From: Brucella daejeonensis
GTDB taxonomy: Bacteria > Pseudomonadota > Alphaproteobacteria > Rhizobiales > Rhizobiaceae
Direction: 5' to 3'
DNA: 64,000 nucleotides
Assembly (NCBI RefSeq): GCF_014199265.1
Contig: NZ_JACIJG010000011.1
Location: 109,437-173,436, forward strand
Part shown: piece after piece, positions 26,896 through 37,450 of the stretch
How the letters are laid out: each line of letters opens with the position of its first letter
Numbering within the stretch: position 1 is the first letter of the stretch
Position numbers and translations under genes: made by a program
Notes under the pieces: model-generated
What the model was told of the DNA's origin: nothing
What the model saw: the letters and a program-made list of their open reading frames with translations, nothing else
Database searches by the model: none

Positions 26896-27696
26896 TCAGG
26901 ATTCGAGTTCGGCGGCAATCGATTCCAGCCGCTGCAATAGGGTTTTGAGAGGCGCGCGAAGCTTGTCCGCTTTGGCTTCGTCATAGGCGAAGGGAACGGC
27001 TTCGGTCGCCAAATGGGTGGATTGGGCAAGCTCCATCTGGATGGCGTGGACGCCCGTTTCCGGTCTGCCGTAATGGCGCGTCGTCCAGCCGCCCTTGAAA
27101 CGGCCGTTGAGGATCGACGTGAAGCCTTCGGCCTTGCCGGTGATTTCGACCGCCGCCGCTTCGAATTTCGGATCGCAGGTCCTGCCCATGTCGGTGCCGA
27201 TGTTGAAATCCGGCAACCTGCCTTCGAACAGGAACGGGATATGCGAGCGGATCGAATGGCAGTCATAGAGGATCGCGACGCCGTGGATCGCCTTCACGCG
27301 CTCGATCTCGGCGGCGAGCGCCTTGTGATAGGGCGTGTGGAAGCGCGTCATGCGCTCGGCGACGTCAGCTTGCGTCGGTGCCTCGCCATCCCTCCAGATC
27401 GCCACGCCGTCGAAATCGGTTTCCGGTATCAGCGTGGTCGTATTCTGGCCGGGGTAGAGGCTGACGCCCGCCGGATCGCGATTGGCATCGATGCAATAAC
27501 GATGGAAGGTGGCGCGCACAGCCGTGGCATCGTCGAGCAGGCCATCGTAAAGCCGGTGGATGTGCCAGTCGGTATCGGCAAGGATTTTGCCGTTGTCGTT
27601 GAGACGCGCAAAAATATCCTCGGGCACGTCCGTACCCGTATGCGGCAGTCCCAGAATGACGGGTGAGGTTCCCTGACGAATTTCGAAAGCGCTCAT
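26896..27696 (-). CDS. hutG: N-formylglutamate amidohydrolase
   Basis: 266 residues. Motifs [45 protein letters not shown] and [11 protein letters not shown] are those of the HutG/FGase family, including the metal-binding DCHS. It hydrolyses N-formyl-L-glutamate to glutamate and formate. The ATG at 27696 sits seven bases after GGAGG; another ATG at 27702 overlaps the hutH stop. Coupled to hutH. Confidence 0.95.
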   Translation of the reverse strand: MSAFEIRQGTSPVILGLPHTGTDVPEDIFARLNDNGKILADTDWHIHRLYDGLLDDATAVRATFHRYCIDANRDPAGVSLYPGQNTTTLIPETDFDGVAIWRDGEAPTQADVAERMTRFHTPYHKALAAEIERVKAIHGVAILYDCHSIRSHIPFLFEGRLPDFNIGTDMGRTCDPKFEAAAVEITGKAEGFTSILNGRFKGGWTTRHYGRPETGVHAIQMELAQSTHLATEAVPFAYDEAKADKLRAPLKTLLQRLESIAAELES

Positions 27697-27698
27697 GA

Positions 27699-29234
27699 TC
27701 ATGCCTCCAGCGATGGCAGAATGCCGTCCGAAACGACGCCCGCGAGCGTACCGTCGACGACCAGTTCGGCGGCGGCCTTCAGGTCGTCGGCCATGTAACG
27801 GTCTTCTTCCAGCGTCTGCACCTTCGCACGCAGGGCTGCGATGGCCCCGGCAAGTTCGGGGCTGGTGGTCAGCGGCTCGCGCAGTTCGACGCCAAGCGCT
27901 CCGGTTAGCGCCTCGATGCCGATAATGGCGTTGAGATTGGCGGTCATCTGCAAAAGACGGCGTGCGCCATGGCAAGCCATGGAGACATGGTCTTCCTGAT
28001 TGGCGGAGGTGGGCGTGGAATCGACCGAGGCCGGATGTGCCATCTGCTTGTTTTCGCTCATCAGAGCGGCGGACGTGACTTCCGCGATCATCAGGCCGGA
28101 ATTGAGGCCCGGTTTACGGGCGAGAAACGCCGGTAGGCCGAAGGAGAGCGCGGGATCGACCAGAAGCGCGATGCGGCGCTGGGCGATGGCCCCGATTTCG
28201 CAGATCGCAAGCGCAATCTGGTCTGCGGCGAAGGCAACCGGTTCGGCATGGAAATTACCGCCCGAAACGGCCCGCCCGTCGGAGAGAACCAGCGGATTGT
28301 CGGTGACGGCATTGGCCTCGATTTCCAGAGTGCGCGCGGCCTGTCGCAGAATGTCGAGGCAGGCACCGTCGACCTGCGGCTGGCAGCGGATGCAGTAGGG
28401 GTCCTGTACGCGCTGGTCGCCTTCGAGGTGGCTCCGGCGGATGACGGAACCTTCGAGCAAACAGCGCAATGCCCGGCCAGCGTCGATCTGGCCCTTATGG
28501 CCGCGCAGCGTATGGATTTCCTCATGGAACGGTGCATCCGAGCCCATGGCGGCGTCGGTGGACAATGCGCCGGTAATCAGAGCCGTCTGCGCAGCGCGGT
28601 GCGCGCGGAAAAGACCGGCCAGCGCCAGCGCTGTCGAGGTCTGTGTGCCGTTGATGAGTGCAAGCCCTTCCTTGGCGGCGAGCACGACCGGCTTGAGACC
28701 GGCCCTTGACAGAGCTGTTGCGCCGGGCAGGCGCTCGCCCTGATAGAAGGCTTCGCCTTCGCCGATCATGGCGGCCGCCATGTGAGCGAGCGGCGCGAGA
28801 TCGCCGGATGCGCCGACCGAGCCTTTTTCCGGGATCATCGGGATCACGCCTTTGGCCAGCATATCCTCGATGAGGGTGACGACTTCAAGCCGCACGCCGG
28901 AAGCGCCGCGCCCGAGCGAGATCAGCTTGAGCGCCATGACAAGGCGCACGATGTCTTTCGACAACGGTTCGCCGACGCCGCAGCAATGCGACAGGATGAG
29001 GTTGCGTTGCAGGGTGGCCACATCGCCTGCCGCAATACGGATCGAGGCGAGTTTTCCAAAGCCGGTGTTGATGCCATAGACCGGCTCGTCGCCCGCCGCG
29101 ATTTCCGCGATGCGGGCTGCGGCCTTCTCGACGCCCGCATGGAACGAAGGATCGATGCGGACCGCAAGATTGCCGCGATAAATCTGTTCCAGCGTTGCGA
29201 GCGGGACAGAACCGGGCTTGAGGATGATGGTCAT
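27699..29234 (-). CDS. hutH: Histidine ammonia-lyase
   Basis: 511 residues. The MIO-forming triad A142-S143-G144 lies in [20 protein letters not shown] at exactly the canonical position, and [11 protein letters not shown] carries the active-site tyrosine. It deaminates histidine to urocanate (EC 4.3.1.3). It is the second gene of the hutIHGU operon, 21 bases after hutI. Confidence 0.97.
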   Translation of the reverse strand: MTIILKPGSVPLATLEQIYRGNLAVRIDPSFHAGVEKAAARIAEIAAGDEPVYGINTGFGKLASIRIAAGDVATLQRNLILSHCCGVGEPLSKDIVRLVMALKLISLGRGASGVRLEVVTLIEDMLAKGVIPMIPEKGSVGASGDLAPLAHMAAAMIGEGEAFYQGERLPGATALSRAGLKPVVLAAKEGLALINGTQTSTALALAGLFRAHRAAQTALITGALSTDAAMGSDAPFHEEIHTLRGHKGQIDAGRALRCLLEGSVIRRSHLEGDQRVQDPYCIRCQPQVDGACLDILRQAARTLEIEANAVTDNPLVLSDGRAVSGGNFHAEPVAFAADQIALAICEIGAIAQRRIALLVDPALSFGLPAFLARKPGLNSGLMIAEVTSAALMSENKQMAHPASVDSTPTSANQEDHVSMACHGARRLLQMTANLNAIIGIEALTGALGVELREPLTTSPELAGAIAALRAKVQTLEEDRYMADDLKAAAELVVDGTLAGVVSDGILPSLEA

Positions 29235-29255
29235 GGCAGGCTCCGTTGCGGATGG

Positions 29256-30485
29256 TTAGATTCGGCCTTTGAAAACCCGCTTCCACAGCGGGTTGAAGCC
29301 GATGCGATAGACGAGTTCGGCGGGCCGCTCGACGTCCCAGATGGCGAGATCGGCATCCTTGCCGATGGCAAGCGTTCCGGTCTGGTCGAGAATGCCCAGT
29401 GCGCGCGCGGCTTCGCGGGTAACGCCGGCAAGGCATTCATCGACTGTCATGCGGAACAGCGTTGCGCCCATATTCATGGTGAGCAGCAGCGATGTCAGCG
29501 GCGAAGTGCCCGGATTATTGTCCGTGGCAAGCGCCATTTTGGTGCCCGCGGTGCGGAAAGCCTCGACCGGGGGCTTCTGCGTTTCGCGGATGAAATAATA
29601 GGCGCCCGGAAGAAGCACGGCGACGGTTCCGGCGCGGGCCATGGCCGCCGCGCCTTCCGCGTCCGTATATTCCAGATGATCTGCCGAAAGCGCGCCATAG
29701 GATGCGGCGAGCGCGGCGCCGTGCAGGTTGGAAAGCTGGTCGGCATGGAGCTTGACCGGCAGGCCGTGCGCCTTTGCGGCATCGAAAACGCGAGCGATTT
29801 CGTCGGGCAGGAATGCGATGCCCTCGCAGAAGCCATCTACGGCATCGGCAAGCTTTTCCTTCGCGATTGCCGGAAGCATTTCACTGACGATCTTGTCTAT
29901 GAAGGCCGTCTTGTCGCCGTTCATTTCGGGCGGCAGGGCATGTGCGCCAAGGAAGGTGGCGCGGACCGCGACATCGCGCTCCTGCGCCAGACGGCGCGCG
30001 GCGCGCAGTGATTTCATCTCGCTTTCCGTATCCAGACCGTAGCCGGATTTCACCTCGACGGTGGTGACGCCCTCGGCAATCAGCGCGTCGAGGCGCGGAA
30101 GCGTCTCGCGCACCAGATCGTCCTCGCTGGCCGCGCGCAGGTTGCGGACGGAAGAGACGATGCCGCCGCCCGCCCGCGCAACCTCTTCATAGGTCGCGCC
30201 GTTCAGCCGCAGTTCGAATTCATGAGCGCGATTGCCCGCATGAACCAGATGCGTATGGCAATCGATCAGGCCCGGCGTGATTAACCTGCCTCCGCAGTCA
30301 AGTTTTTCATAGGAGGAATAACCGGCGGGAAGGTCGGCTTCAGGGCCGACATAGGCGATGCGACCATCACGGATGGCAAGTGCTGCCCCTGCGGTCGGGG
30401 TGCCGATCAGGCCGATGCCCTGTGCCTTCTCGTCCAGCGTGGCGATACGGGCATTGGTAAAAATATAGCTCGTTTTGTCCGACAT
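29256..30485 (-). CDS. hutI: Imidazolonepropionase
   Basis: 409 residues. Amidohydrolase fold with the metal motif [37 protein letters not shown], and later [27 protein letters not shown] and [20 protein letters not shown]. It opens the imidazolone ring to give N-formimidoyl-L-glutamate (EC 3.5.2.7). First gene of the minus-strand hut operon, behind the palindrome at 30518. Confidence 0.96.
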   Translation of the reverse strand: MSDKTSYIFTNARIATLDEKAQGIGLIGTPTAGAALAIRDGRIAYVGPEADLPAGYSSYEKLDCGGRLITPGLIDCHTHLVHAGNRAHEFELRLNGATYEEVARAGGGIVSSVRNLRAASEDDLVRETLPRLDALIAEGVTTVEVKSGYGLDTESEMKSLRAARRLAQERDVAVRATFLGAHALPPEMNGDKTAFIDKIVSEMLPAIAKEKLADAVDGFCEGIAFLPDEIARVFDAAKAHGLPVKLHADQLSNLHGAALAASYGALSADHLEYTDAEGAAAMARAGTVAVLLPGAYYFIRETQKPPVEAFRTAGTKMALATDNNPGTSPLTSLLLTMNMGATLFRMTVDECLAGVTREAARALGILDQTGTLAIGKDADLAIWDVERPAELVYRIGFNPLWKRVFKGRI

Positions 30486-30517
30486 GAGCGTTTTCTCGCT
30501 TCCCCTGTTTTTTTATA

Positions 30518-30529
30518 ATGTATATACAT
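30518..30529. promoter_or_regulatory. HutC-type operator between hutI and hutF
   Basis: A perfect palindrome ATGTATATACAT centred in TAATGTATATACATATTA, 33 bases before hutI and about 90 before hutF. GntR/HutC regulators bind such TGTATATACA-like sites, and hutC lies in the divergent operon. Urocanate normally releases HutC. The binding itself is inferred. Confidence 0.6.
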
Positions 30530-30619
30530 ATTACAGAAACAGCCAAGAAAAAAATGCGCGAGGGAGCGAGCTGTTGAAAGATTGCGCCGCGCATGAACGA
30601 AATTGAGGAGAGGTCCAGA

Positions 30620-31987
30620 ATGTCGGAAGCATCGTCCAGGGCGCATTTTATCCATGCCGGTCAGGCACTTCTGGAAACTGGCTGGGCGGAGGACGTTCGC
30701 ATCGGCATCGACGGCGGAAAGATCGTTTCGCTCGAAACGGGCGCTGCCGCCGGGGCAGACGATGAGCGCCATGCGGCGATCGTAAGCGGTATGCCGAACC
30801 TGCACAGCCATGCTTTCCAGTATGGGATGGCGGGGCTGACCGAGCGGCGCGGCCCGTCGGCCGATTCATTCTGGAGCTGGCGCGATGTCATGTATAAATT
30901 CGCGCTGACCATGTCGCCCGAACAGGCCGAGGCCGTGGCGCTCAGGCTTTATGTCGACATGCTGGAAGCGGGCTTTACCCGTGTGGGCGAGTTCCATTAT
31001 CTTCACCACGACCGGGACGGCGCGCCCTATGCGAATATTTCGGAAATGGCGGACCGGATCGTCTCGGCTGCGGCCAGGGCCGGAATGGGGCTGACCCTGC
31101 TGCCGGTTTTCTATGCGCATTCCACCTTCGGCGGCGCGGCACCCAATGAGGGCCAGCGGCGCTTCATCAACGATCCCGAACGTTTTGCGCGGCTGGTCGA
31201 AGGTTGCCAGAAGGCGCTTGCCGGTTTCGATGGGGCTGTGCTGGGCGTTGCGCCGCACAGCCTGCGCGCCGTTACGCCGGAGGAACTTGCCGTCGTGACA
31301 AAGCTCTTGCCCGCGGCGCCGGTGCATATTCACGTTGCCGAGCAGGTGAAGGAAGTCGAGGACTGCATCGCATGGTCGGGCAAGCGCCCGGTGGAATGGC
31401 TTCTGGACAATCAGGAGCTATCCGCGCGCTGGTGCCTGATCCACGCCACCCACATGACGGATGCCGAAACGGTCGACATGGCCGGAACAGGCGCGATTGC
31501 CGGGCTTTGCCCGGTGACGGAAGCCAATCTGGGGGATGGCGCTTTCAATGCCACGGTTTTCGCTTCTGCCGGGGGCAGGTTCGGCGTCGGTTCGGATTCG
31601 AATGTCCTGATCGGCATTGGCGACGAGTTGCGCCAGCTTGAATATTCGCTGCGCCTGCGGCACCGCGCGCGCAATGTGCTGGCCGAGAACGCGGGTTCGA
31701 CAGGCCGCGCCGTGTTCGGCGGCGCGCTCACCGGCGGTCATATCGCGATGGGACGCGCGGAAGATGGATTGAAGCCGGGCGCATCGGCCGATCTTGTCTC
31801 GCTCGATGTGGAACGTCTGCCCCATGCGAGGGGCGATCCCATTCTGGATGGCTGGATTTTCGCAGGCCGGGGCAAGGTCGGTGACGTCTGGGTGCGCGGG
31901 GTCAAACAGGTGGAAGGCGGGCGTCACCGCTTGCGCGATGAAGCGGAGCGTGCTTTCCAGAAGGCAATCGGCGAATTGCTCGCCTGA
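30620..31987 (+). CDS. hutF: Formimidoylglutamate deiminase
   Basis: 455 residues from the ATG at 30620 (behind GAGGAGAGG). Amidohydrolase-fold deiminase with the metal motif MPNLHSHAFQ, then HIHVAEQVKEVEDC, LIHATHMTDAE and GSDSNVLIGIGDELRQLEYSLRL. It converts N-formimidoylglutamate to N-formylglutamate and ammonia, the substrate of HutG. So histidine is degraded by the five-step route rather than by a formiminoglutamase. Followed 11 bases later by hutC. Confidence 0.95.
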   Translation: MSEASSRAHFIHAGQALLETGWAEDVRIGIDGGKIVSLETGAAAGADDERHAAIVSGMPNLHSHAFQYGMAGLTERRGPSADSFWSWRDVMYKFALTMSPEQAEAVALRLYVDMLEAGFTRVGEFHYLHHDRDGAPYANISEMADRIVSAAARAGMGLTLLPVFYAHSTFGGAAPNEGQRRFINDPERFARLVEGCQKALAGFDGAVLGVAPHSLRAVTPEELAVVTKLLPAAPVHIHVAEQVKEVEDCIAWSGKRPVEWLLDNQELSARWCLIHATHMTDAETVDMAGTGAIAGLCPVTEANLGDGAFNATVFASAGGRFGVGSDSNVLIGIGDELRQLEYSLRLRHRARNVLAENAGSTGRAVFGGALTGGHIAMGRAEDGLKPGASADLVSLDVERLPHARGDPILDGWIFAGRGKVGDVWVRGVKQVEGGRHRLRDEAERAFQKAIGELLA

Positions 31988-31998
31988 CAGGAGACTTC

Positions 31999-32742
31999 AT
32001 GGCTGGCGGAGAGGCTATTGCGGGAGACGAACCGGTTCTTTCGCTGCATCAGCGAATACTGGACGATATCGAATCGCGCATTCTGTCGGGCGAATGGGCG
32101 CCAGGCCATCGCATTCCGTTCGAGCATGAACTGACCGAATATTACAATTGTTCGCGCATGACCGTAAACAAGGCCCTGACGCAGCTTGCCAAGGCAGGGC
32201 TGATCGAGCGGAAGCGCAAGTCCGGCAGCTTCGTTTCGTTTCCGCAGTCGCAGGCGGCCATCCTGGAAATCCACGACATCAAGGAGGAAGTTGCCGCGCT
32301 TGGGCTGCCCTACCGTTTCGAACTCATGAAACGCTGGGACAGGCTGAGCGGTCCTGCCGATGCGAAGCTGCTCGATATTCCGCGACACACGCCGATAGTC
32401 GAGCTTCTGTGCCGTCACCATGCGGGCAAGCGCGTCTTTGCGCTGGAAGAACGCATCATTAGCCTCACTGCCGTGCCCACGGCGGCGGAGACCGATTTTG
32501 CCGAGAACTCGCCCGGCCCGTGGCTGGTCGCCTGTGTGCCGTGGAGCAATGCGCAGCATTCCATCCGCGCCGTAGCGCCCACGCCGGACAAGGCCGAGAT
32601 GCTGGGCATCGCGGTCGGGGCCCCGTGTCTGGTGATCGAGCGCCAGACGTGGAATACGGGTCAGCCGGTGACGCATGTGCGCTTCACCTATCCGGGCGAC
32701 AGTCATGCGCTGGTGGCGAAATTCACACCATCGCAAGGGTGA
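31999..32742 (+). CDS. hutC: Histidine utilisation repressor HutC (GntR family, UTRA domain)
   Basis: 247 residues with AGGAG ten bases before the ATG. GntR winged helix at residues 15-80 (SLHQRILDDIESRILSGEWAPGHRIPFEHELTEYYNCSRMTVNKALTQLAKAGLIERKRKSGSFV) and a UTRA effector domain after it. It represses hut genes and responds to urocanate. In Brucella abortus HutC is also known to act on the virB type IV secretion promoter, tying histidine breakdown to virulence. Confidence 0.95.
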   Translation: MAGGEAIAGDEPVLSLHQRILDDIESRILSGEWAPGHRIPFEHELTEYYNCSRMTVNKALTQLAKAGLIERKRKSGSFVSFPQSQAAILEIHDIKEEVAALGLPYRFELMKRWDRLSGPADAKLLDIPRHTPIVELLCRHHAGKRVFALEERIISLTAVPTAAETDFAENSPGPWLVACVPWSNAQHSIRAVAPTPDKAEMLGIAVGAPCLVIERQTWNTGQPVTHVRFTYPGDSHALVAKFTPSQG

Positions 32743-32763
32743 GTGGCGCAAGAGGCGAAAGAA

Positions 32764-32794
32764 GAAAAAAGCCGCCGCGTGGTACAGCGGCGGC
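32764..32794 (-). terminator. Rho-independent terminator of the omega-transaminase gene
   Basis: GCCGCCGC-tgtaccac-GCGGCGGC on the minus strand followed by TTTTTTCTTC. The strong 8-bp GC stem with its T-run lies 27 bases after the transaminase stop at 32821. Confidence 0.8.
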
Positions 32795-32820
32795 CAAATA
32801 CAGCATGACCCGGGTGTCGG

Positions 32821-34149
32821 TCAGGCTGCGCGTTTGATTGCATCGCCCAGAACGGAAACGATGGTGTCGATCTGTTCCTTCTCCACGATCAGCGGCGGTG
32901 ACAATGCAATCACATCGCCGGTTACGCGGATCAGAAGACCCTTCTTGAAGCAATCCACGAAGACGTCATAGGCGCGGGCGCCCGGCGCATCCTTGCGGGA
33001 CGAAAGTTCGATTGCGCCAACGAGCCCGAGATTGCGGATGTCAATGACATTCGGTGCGTCTTTCAGCGAATGGAGCGCTTCCTGCCAGTGATCGGCAAGG
33101 TCGGCGCCGCGCGTCAGAAGCCCTTCCTCGGCGTAGATTTCCAGCGTGGCAAGACCGGCGGCGGAAGCGACCGGATGGCCGGAATAGGTGTAGCCGTGGA
33201 ACAGTTCGATGGCGTTTTCCGGCCCTGTCATCAGGCCATCATGCACCTTGCGGCTTGCAAAGACCGCGCCCATCGGGATCGCGCCATTGGTCAGGCCCTT
33301 GGCGGTGGTAACGAGATCGGGAACGACCCCGAAATAATCGACAGCAAAGGGCGTGCCGAGACGACCGAAACCGGTGATGACTTCATCGAAAATCAGGAGA
33401 ATGCCGTGCTTGTCGGCGGTGGCGCGGATGCGCTCCAGATAGCCCTTGGGCGGCAGGATGACACCAGCCGAACCGGACATCGGTTCCACGATGACGGCGG
33501 CGATCTTTTCGGCGCCATGAAGCTGGACCAGACGTTCGAGATCGTCGGCCAGTTCGATGCCATGCGCGGGCAGCCCCTTGGAGAAGGCGTTGCGCTCGAT
33601 ATCGAGCGTATGGCGCAGATGATCGGCCGGAATTTGCGGGAAGACGCGGCGGTTATTGACCAGGCCGCCGACCGAAATGCCGCCGAAGCCGACGCCGTGA
33701 TAGCCTTTCTCGCGGCCCAGAACCATGGTGCGGGTGCCCTGACCGATGGCGCGCTGATAGGCAATGGCGATTTTCAGCGCCGTATCGACCGATTCCGAAC
33801 CGGAATTGGTGAAGAATACGCGGTCGAGCTTTGCGTCCGGTCCACCCGGCGCTATGGCGGCGAGCTTTTCGGCGAAGTCGAAGGCCACGTTATGGCCCAT
33901 CTGGAAGGTGGGCGCGAAATCCATGGTGGAAATCTGACGTTCGACGGCCTGCGTGATCTGCTTGCGGCCATGGCCTGCATTGCAGCACCAAAGACCCGCC
34001 GTACCGTCGAGCACCTGATTGCCATCGACATCGGTGTAATACATGCCCGAAGCGCTTGCGAGCAGGCGGGGAGCCGCCTTGAACTGCCGGTTCGCCGTGA
34101 ACGGCATCCAGAAATTCTCAAGGCTTGGCGCGTTGGTTTTGGTGAGCAT
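32821..34149 (-). CDS. Omega-amino acid:pyruvate transaminase (class III, BauA-like)
   Basis: 442 residues from the ATG at 34149 (AGGAGG five bases before). It begins LENFWMPFTANRQFKAAPRLL like beta-alanine:pyruvate transaminases, has the PLP motifs LIFDEVITGFGRLGTPFAVDYFGV and Schiff-base K284 in TTAKGLTNGAIPMGAV. Likely donors are beta-alanine, putrescine-derived or other omega-amino acids, with pyruvate as acceptor. It is divergent from a PuuR-like regulator, which points to polyamine or omega-amino acid degradation. Confidence 0.88.
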   Translation of the reverse strand: MLTKTNAPSLENFWMPFTANRQFKAAPRLLASASGMYYTDVDGNQVLDGTAGLWCCNAGHGRKQITQAVERQISTMDFAPTFQMGHNVAFDFAEKLAAIAPGGPDAKLDRVFFTNSGSESVDTALKIAIAYQRAIGQGTRTMVLGREKGYHGVGFGGISVGGLVNNRRVFPQIPADHLRHTLDIERNAFSKGLPAHGIELADDLERLVQLHGAEKIAAVIVEPMSGSAGVILPPKGYLERIRATADKHGILLIFDEVITGFGRLGTPFAVDYFGVVPDLVTTAKGLTNGAIPMGAVFASRKVHDGLMTGPENAIELFHGYTYSGHPVASAAGLATLEIYAEEGLLTRGADLADHWQEALHSLKDAPNVIDIRNLGLVGAIELSSRKDAPGARAYDVFVDCFKKGLLIRVTGDVIALSPPLIVEKEQIDTIVSVLGDAIKRAA

Positions 34150-34293
34150 CGTATCCTCCTGTTTGCCGCAGCAGGCCACGCTTTGCGACAGGCAACAAGT
34201 CCTTTTCTTGAAAAGTTCAAGCTATTGAAATCATATGGTTGCAAATGCATAATTGCTTTATATCGAACATCATAAACAGCAAGGGAACGTTCG

Positions 34294-34842
34294 ATGAGCA
34301 TCGATATCGGCGGGAGACTGCGCTATGTGCGCATGAGACAGAATCTGTCGCAGCGCGAGCTTGCCAAAAGGGCGGGTGTGACCAACTCCACCATATCCTT
34401 GATCGAAGCCAACCAGTCCAATCCGTCGGTGGGGGCGCTCAAGCGCATTCTCGACGGCATACCCATCGGCATGGCCGAGTTTTTCGCTTTGGAGCCGGAT
34501 GCGCCGCACAAGGTATTCTATCAGGCCGAGGATCTGGTGGAAATCGGCAAGGGACCGATTTCCTATCGCCAGGTGGGCGACCATCTGTTTTCGCGTTCCC
34601 TGCAAATATTGAAGGAGCGCTACGAGCCCGGTTCCGATACGGGAAAAGTGCTTCTCATGCATGAGGGCGAGGAGGGCGGCATCGTCATTTCGGGGCGTAT
34701 CGAAGTGACGGTCGGTGCCGACCGCCGTATTCTGGGGCCGGGCGACGCCTATTACTTTTCCAGCAAGCTGCCACACCGGTTCCGTTGCGTCGGACCGTTG
34801 CCCTGCGAAGTCGTCAGCGCCTGCACGCCGCCAAGCTTTTGA
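34294..34842 (+). CDS. XRE-cupin transcriptional regulator (PuuR-like)
   Basis: 182 residues. Helix-turn-helix at residues 7-62 (GGRLRYVRMRQNLSQRELAKRAGVTNSTISLIEANQSNPSVGALKRILDGI) and a C-terminal cupin barrel (GEEGGIVISGRIEVTVGADRRILGPGDAYYFSSKLPHRF). It follows the E. coli PuuR pattern in length and order. It is divergent from the transaminase gene, so that gene is the probable target, with a polyamine or amino acid as ligand. Confidence 0.88.
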   Translation: MSIDIGGRLRYVRMRQNLSQRELAKRAGVTNSTISLIEANQSNPSVGALKRILDGIPIGMAEFFALEPDAPHKVFYQAEDLVEIGKGPISYRQVGDHLFSRSLQILKERYEPGSDTGKVLLMHEGEEGGIVISGRIEVTVGADRRILGPGDAYYFSSKLPHRFRCVGPLPCEVVSACTPPSF

Positions 34843-34862
34843 CGGCGCGCAGGGATAGCGGT

Positions 34863-36113
34863 TTAGCTATAACGCGAAATGCCGAGATCGTCGGCACGGA
34901 TATCCGGCTTGTTGCCGGAAATCAGGTCGGCAAGCAACTTGCCGGAGCCGCAGGACATGGTCCAACCGAGCGTGCCGTGACCGGCATTGATGAAGACATT
35001 GTCGTAGCGCGTCGCGCCGATGATCGGCGTGGAATCCGGCGTCATCGGACGCAGGCCCGACCAGAAGGTCGCAGCTTTCAGATCTCCGCCGGGGAACAGG
35101 TCGGTGACCGACAGATCGAGCGTCGCACGGCGGGCGGCGGGCAGGTTGTCGGTGAAACCGGAGACTTCGGCCATGCCGCCGACGCGAATGCGGTCACCGA
35201 GACGGGTGATGGCGATCTTGTAGCTTTCGTCCAGCACGGTCGAGACCGGAGCTCGATCTTCATCGATAATCGGCGCGGTGATCGAATAGCCCTTGACCGG
35301 ATAGATCGGCGCATTGAGGCCAAGCGATTTGACGAGCGCGGGCGTGTAGCTGCCAAGTGCCACGACATAGCGGTCGGCGGTGAGAATGCCTTCGGACGTT
35401 TCCACACCAGATACCTTGCCGCCGGACATGAGCAGGGACTTGATGGTGACGCCGAAGCGGAATTTCACGCCCAACCCCTCGGCAATTTTTGCCAGCGCAT
35501 TGGTGAATTTGAAGCAGTCGCCGGTTTCATCATTGGGCAGGCGCAGGCCGCCGACGAACTTGTCCTTCACATGAGCAAGCGCGGGTTCCGCTTTGGCGCA
35601 ATCGTCGCGGTCGAGCACTTCGAACGGTACGCCGTCCTGACGCAGCACTTCGATATCCTTGCCGATGCCGTCGAACTGGTACTGCTCGCGAAAGAGCTGA
35701 AGCGTGCCCTGCGACCGCTGGTCGTATTCGATGCCGGTATCCTTGCGCAGATCGATGAGGCACTCACGGGCATATTCGGCAACGCGCACCATGCGGGTCT
35801 TGTTGACCTTGTAGCGGCTGTCCGTGCAATTGGCGAGCATTTGCAGGAGCCAGATATACTGAGCCGGATCGCGGGTCAGGCGCAGGACGAGCGGCGCATG
35901 TTTCTGGAACAGCCATTTTGCCGCCTTGAACGGAATGCCGGGCGCAGCCCAAGGCGAAGCGTAGCCGGGCGAAACCTGACCGGCATTGGCGAAGCTGGTT
36001 TCCAGCGCCGGACCTTCTTCGCGATCGACGACAGTTACCTCGTGGCCGAGCTTGGCCAGATAATAGGCCGTCGTGACGCCGATGACGCCGCTGCCGAGGA
36101 TGATGATCTGCAT
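34863..36113 (-). CDS. dadA: D-amino acid dehydrogenase (DadA)
   Basis: 416 residues, the usual DadA length. FAD-binding GxGxxG at the N-terminus ([28 protein letters not shown]), then [27 protein letters not shown] and a C-terminal [37 protein letters not shown]. It oxidises D-alanine and other D-amino acids to 2-oxo acids and passes electrons to the respiratory chain at the inner membrane. Cotranscribed with alr (14-base gap) as in classical dad operons. Confidence 0.95.
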   Translation of the reverse strand: MQIIILGSGVIGVTTAYYLAKLGHEVTVVDREEGPALETSFANAGQVSPGYASPWAAPGIPFKAAKWLFQKHAPLVLRLTRDPAQYIWLLQMLANCTDSRYKVNKTRMVRVAEYARECLIDLRKDTGIEYDQRSQGTLQLFREQYQFDGIGKDIEVLRQDGVPFEVLDRDDCAKAEPALAHVKDKFVGGLRLPNDETGDCFKFTNALAKIAEGLGVKFRFGVTIKSLLMSGGKVSGVETSEGILTADRYVVALGSYTPALVKSLGLNAPIYPVKGYSITAPIIDEDRAPVSTVLDESYKIAITRLGDRIRVGGMAEVSGFTDNLPAARRATLDLSVTDLFPGGDLKAATFWSGLRPMTPDSTPIIGATRYDNVFINAGHGTLGWTMSCGSGKLLADLISGNKPDIRADDLGISRYS

Positions 36114-36127
36114 GTTCGCCTCTTGTC

Positions 36128-37279
36128 TTATGCTTTTGCGCCGCCCGTACCGCGTTCCACGTAAACACGTGCATAACGGTTGCCGAGCGCGGTCAGGATT
36201 TCATAGGGGATCGTGTCGCAGTCGCGGGCTACATCTTCCAGACGCTGATGCGGGCCAATCAGTTCAACGAGGCTACCAAGCCTGAGCGTGTCCGCAGGCA
36301 ATGCGCTGACGTCGAGCGTGATGGAATCCATCGACACCCGACCGATGACCGGCAGGCGCGTTTCGCCGTAAAAGGCCGAACCCTTGTTGCTGAGAGAGCG
36401 GAACCAGCCATCGGCATAACCGACCGCGATGGTGGCAACCCGCATCGGTCCCCGGGCGATATAGGTGCCGCCATAGCCGATGGCTGCGCCCTTATCGACG
36501 TCGCGGACCTGAATGACCCGCGCCGAAAGGGTGAGCACCGGTAGAATCGGGTTGTCGCCGGTATTGGGCCCGACGCCGTAAAGCGCGACGCCGGGGCGAG
36601 CGAGATCGAAGTGATAGGATTTATCGAGAAAACTGCCGCCCGAATTGGCGAAAGCCACGGGAAGTTTCGGCAGGCGCGCCAATGCTGCGCGCATGGCAGC
36701 AAGCTGGCGGGCATTGGCCGGATTTTCCGGTTCGTCGCCGCTCGCCAGATGGCTCATGATAAAGCGCACGTCGATGCCATCGAGCAGCGAAAGATTGTCT
36801 GCGAGTTGGTCGAGTTCCTGCACCGAGAGGCCAAGGCGCGACATGCCGGTATCGACCTGCAGAAGCGCGGGCAGCTTTTTGCCGTTGGCGGCGGCGAGCG
36901 CGGCCCAGTTTTCGACCTGTTCCAGCGAATTGAGAACCGGTACGATACTTTCACGGGCGCAGGCAGCTTCCGTGCCGGGCTGGAGGCCGTTCAGCACATA
37001 AAGCGTGGCGTCGGGCTTCAATGCTGGCTTCAGAACGATGGCCTCACCCAGATGCGCGACGAAGAAATCGCGGCAACCCGCTTCATAGAAGGCTGGAGCA
37101 ACACGATTGGCGCCAAGACCATAGGCGTCGGCCTTGACCACCGCCGCCGCACGGGTTGGCGCGATGCGCCGCGCAACCGCGGTATAATTGTGCCGCAAAG
37201 CCGCAAGGTCGATGGTCAATACGCCACCGGCTGCGAGGTCGCTCTGCTCTTTGGAAAAATGCATCGACATAGTTGCCAT
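36128..37279 (-). CDS. alr: Alanine racemase, catabolic dad-operon type
   Basis: 383 residues from the ATG at 37279; TTG at 37285 and ATG at 37270 are alternatives and none has a strong RBS. PLP lysine K49 in [13 protein letters not shown], catalytic tyrosine Y269 in [12 protein letters not shown], and [10 protein letters not shown]. It interconverts L- and D-alanine, feeding DadA. The order alr-dadA with a divergent Lrp-type gene is the Brucella/rhizobial form of the alanine catabolic operon. Whether it also supplies cell-wall D-alanine depends on a second racemase elsewhere. Confidence 0.93.
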   Translation of the reverse strand: MATMSMHFSKEQSDLAAGGVLTIDLAALRHNYTAVARRIAPTRAAAVVKADAYGLGANRVAPAFYEAGCRDFFVAHLGEAIVLKPALKPDATLYVLNGLQPGTEAACARESIVPVLNSLEQVENWAALAAANGKKLPALLQVDTGMSRLGLSVQELDQLADNLSLLDGIDVRFIMSHLASGDEPENPANARQLAAMRAALARLPKLPVAFANSGGSFLDKSYHFDLARPGVALYGVGPNTGDNPILPVLTLSARVIQVRDVDKGAAIGYGGTYIARGPMRVATIAVGYADGWFRSLSNKGSAFYGETRLPVIGRVSMDSITLDVSALPADTLRLGSLVELIGPHQRLEDVARDCDTIPYEILTALGNRYARVYVERGTGGAKA

Positions 37280-37450
37280 ATCCAATGCGTGACGCCTGTT
37301 GTTCTCGTCCTTCGAGGCTGGTCATCCGGGCCTCGGGGAGGAGCGCCCATGATAGTCGAAGACTATTCGAATATCTTTGCTATTTGTCGTAGATTATGCG
37401 AATTTCTGCATATCCTGCGCATGTTTTAGCTTAATCTTCGTGGAATCTGC

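Noticed and set aside
25290..26948. A 552-codon frame antisense to hutU
   Set aside because: hutU is unmistakable on the minus strand and the antisense product shows no domain.
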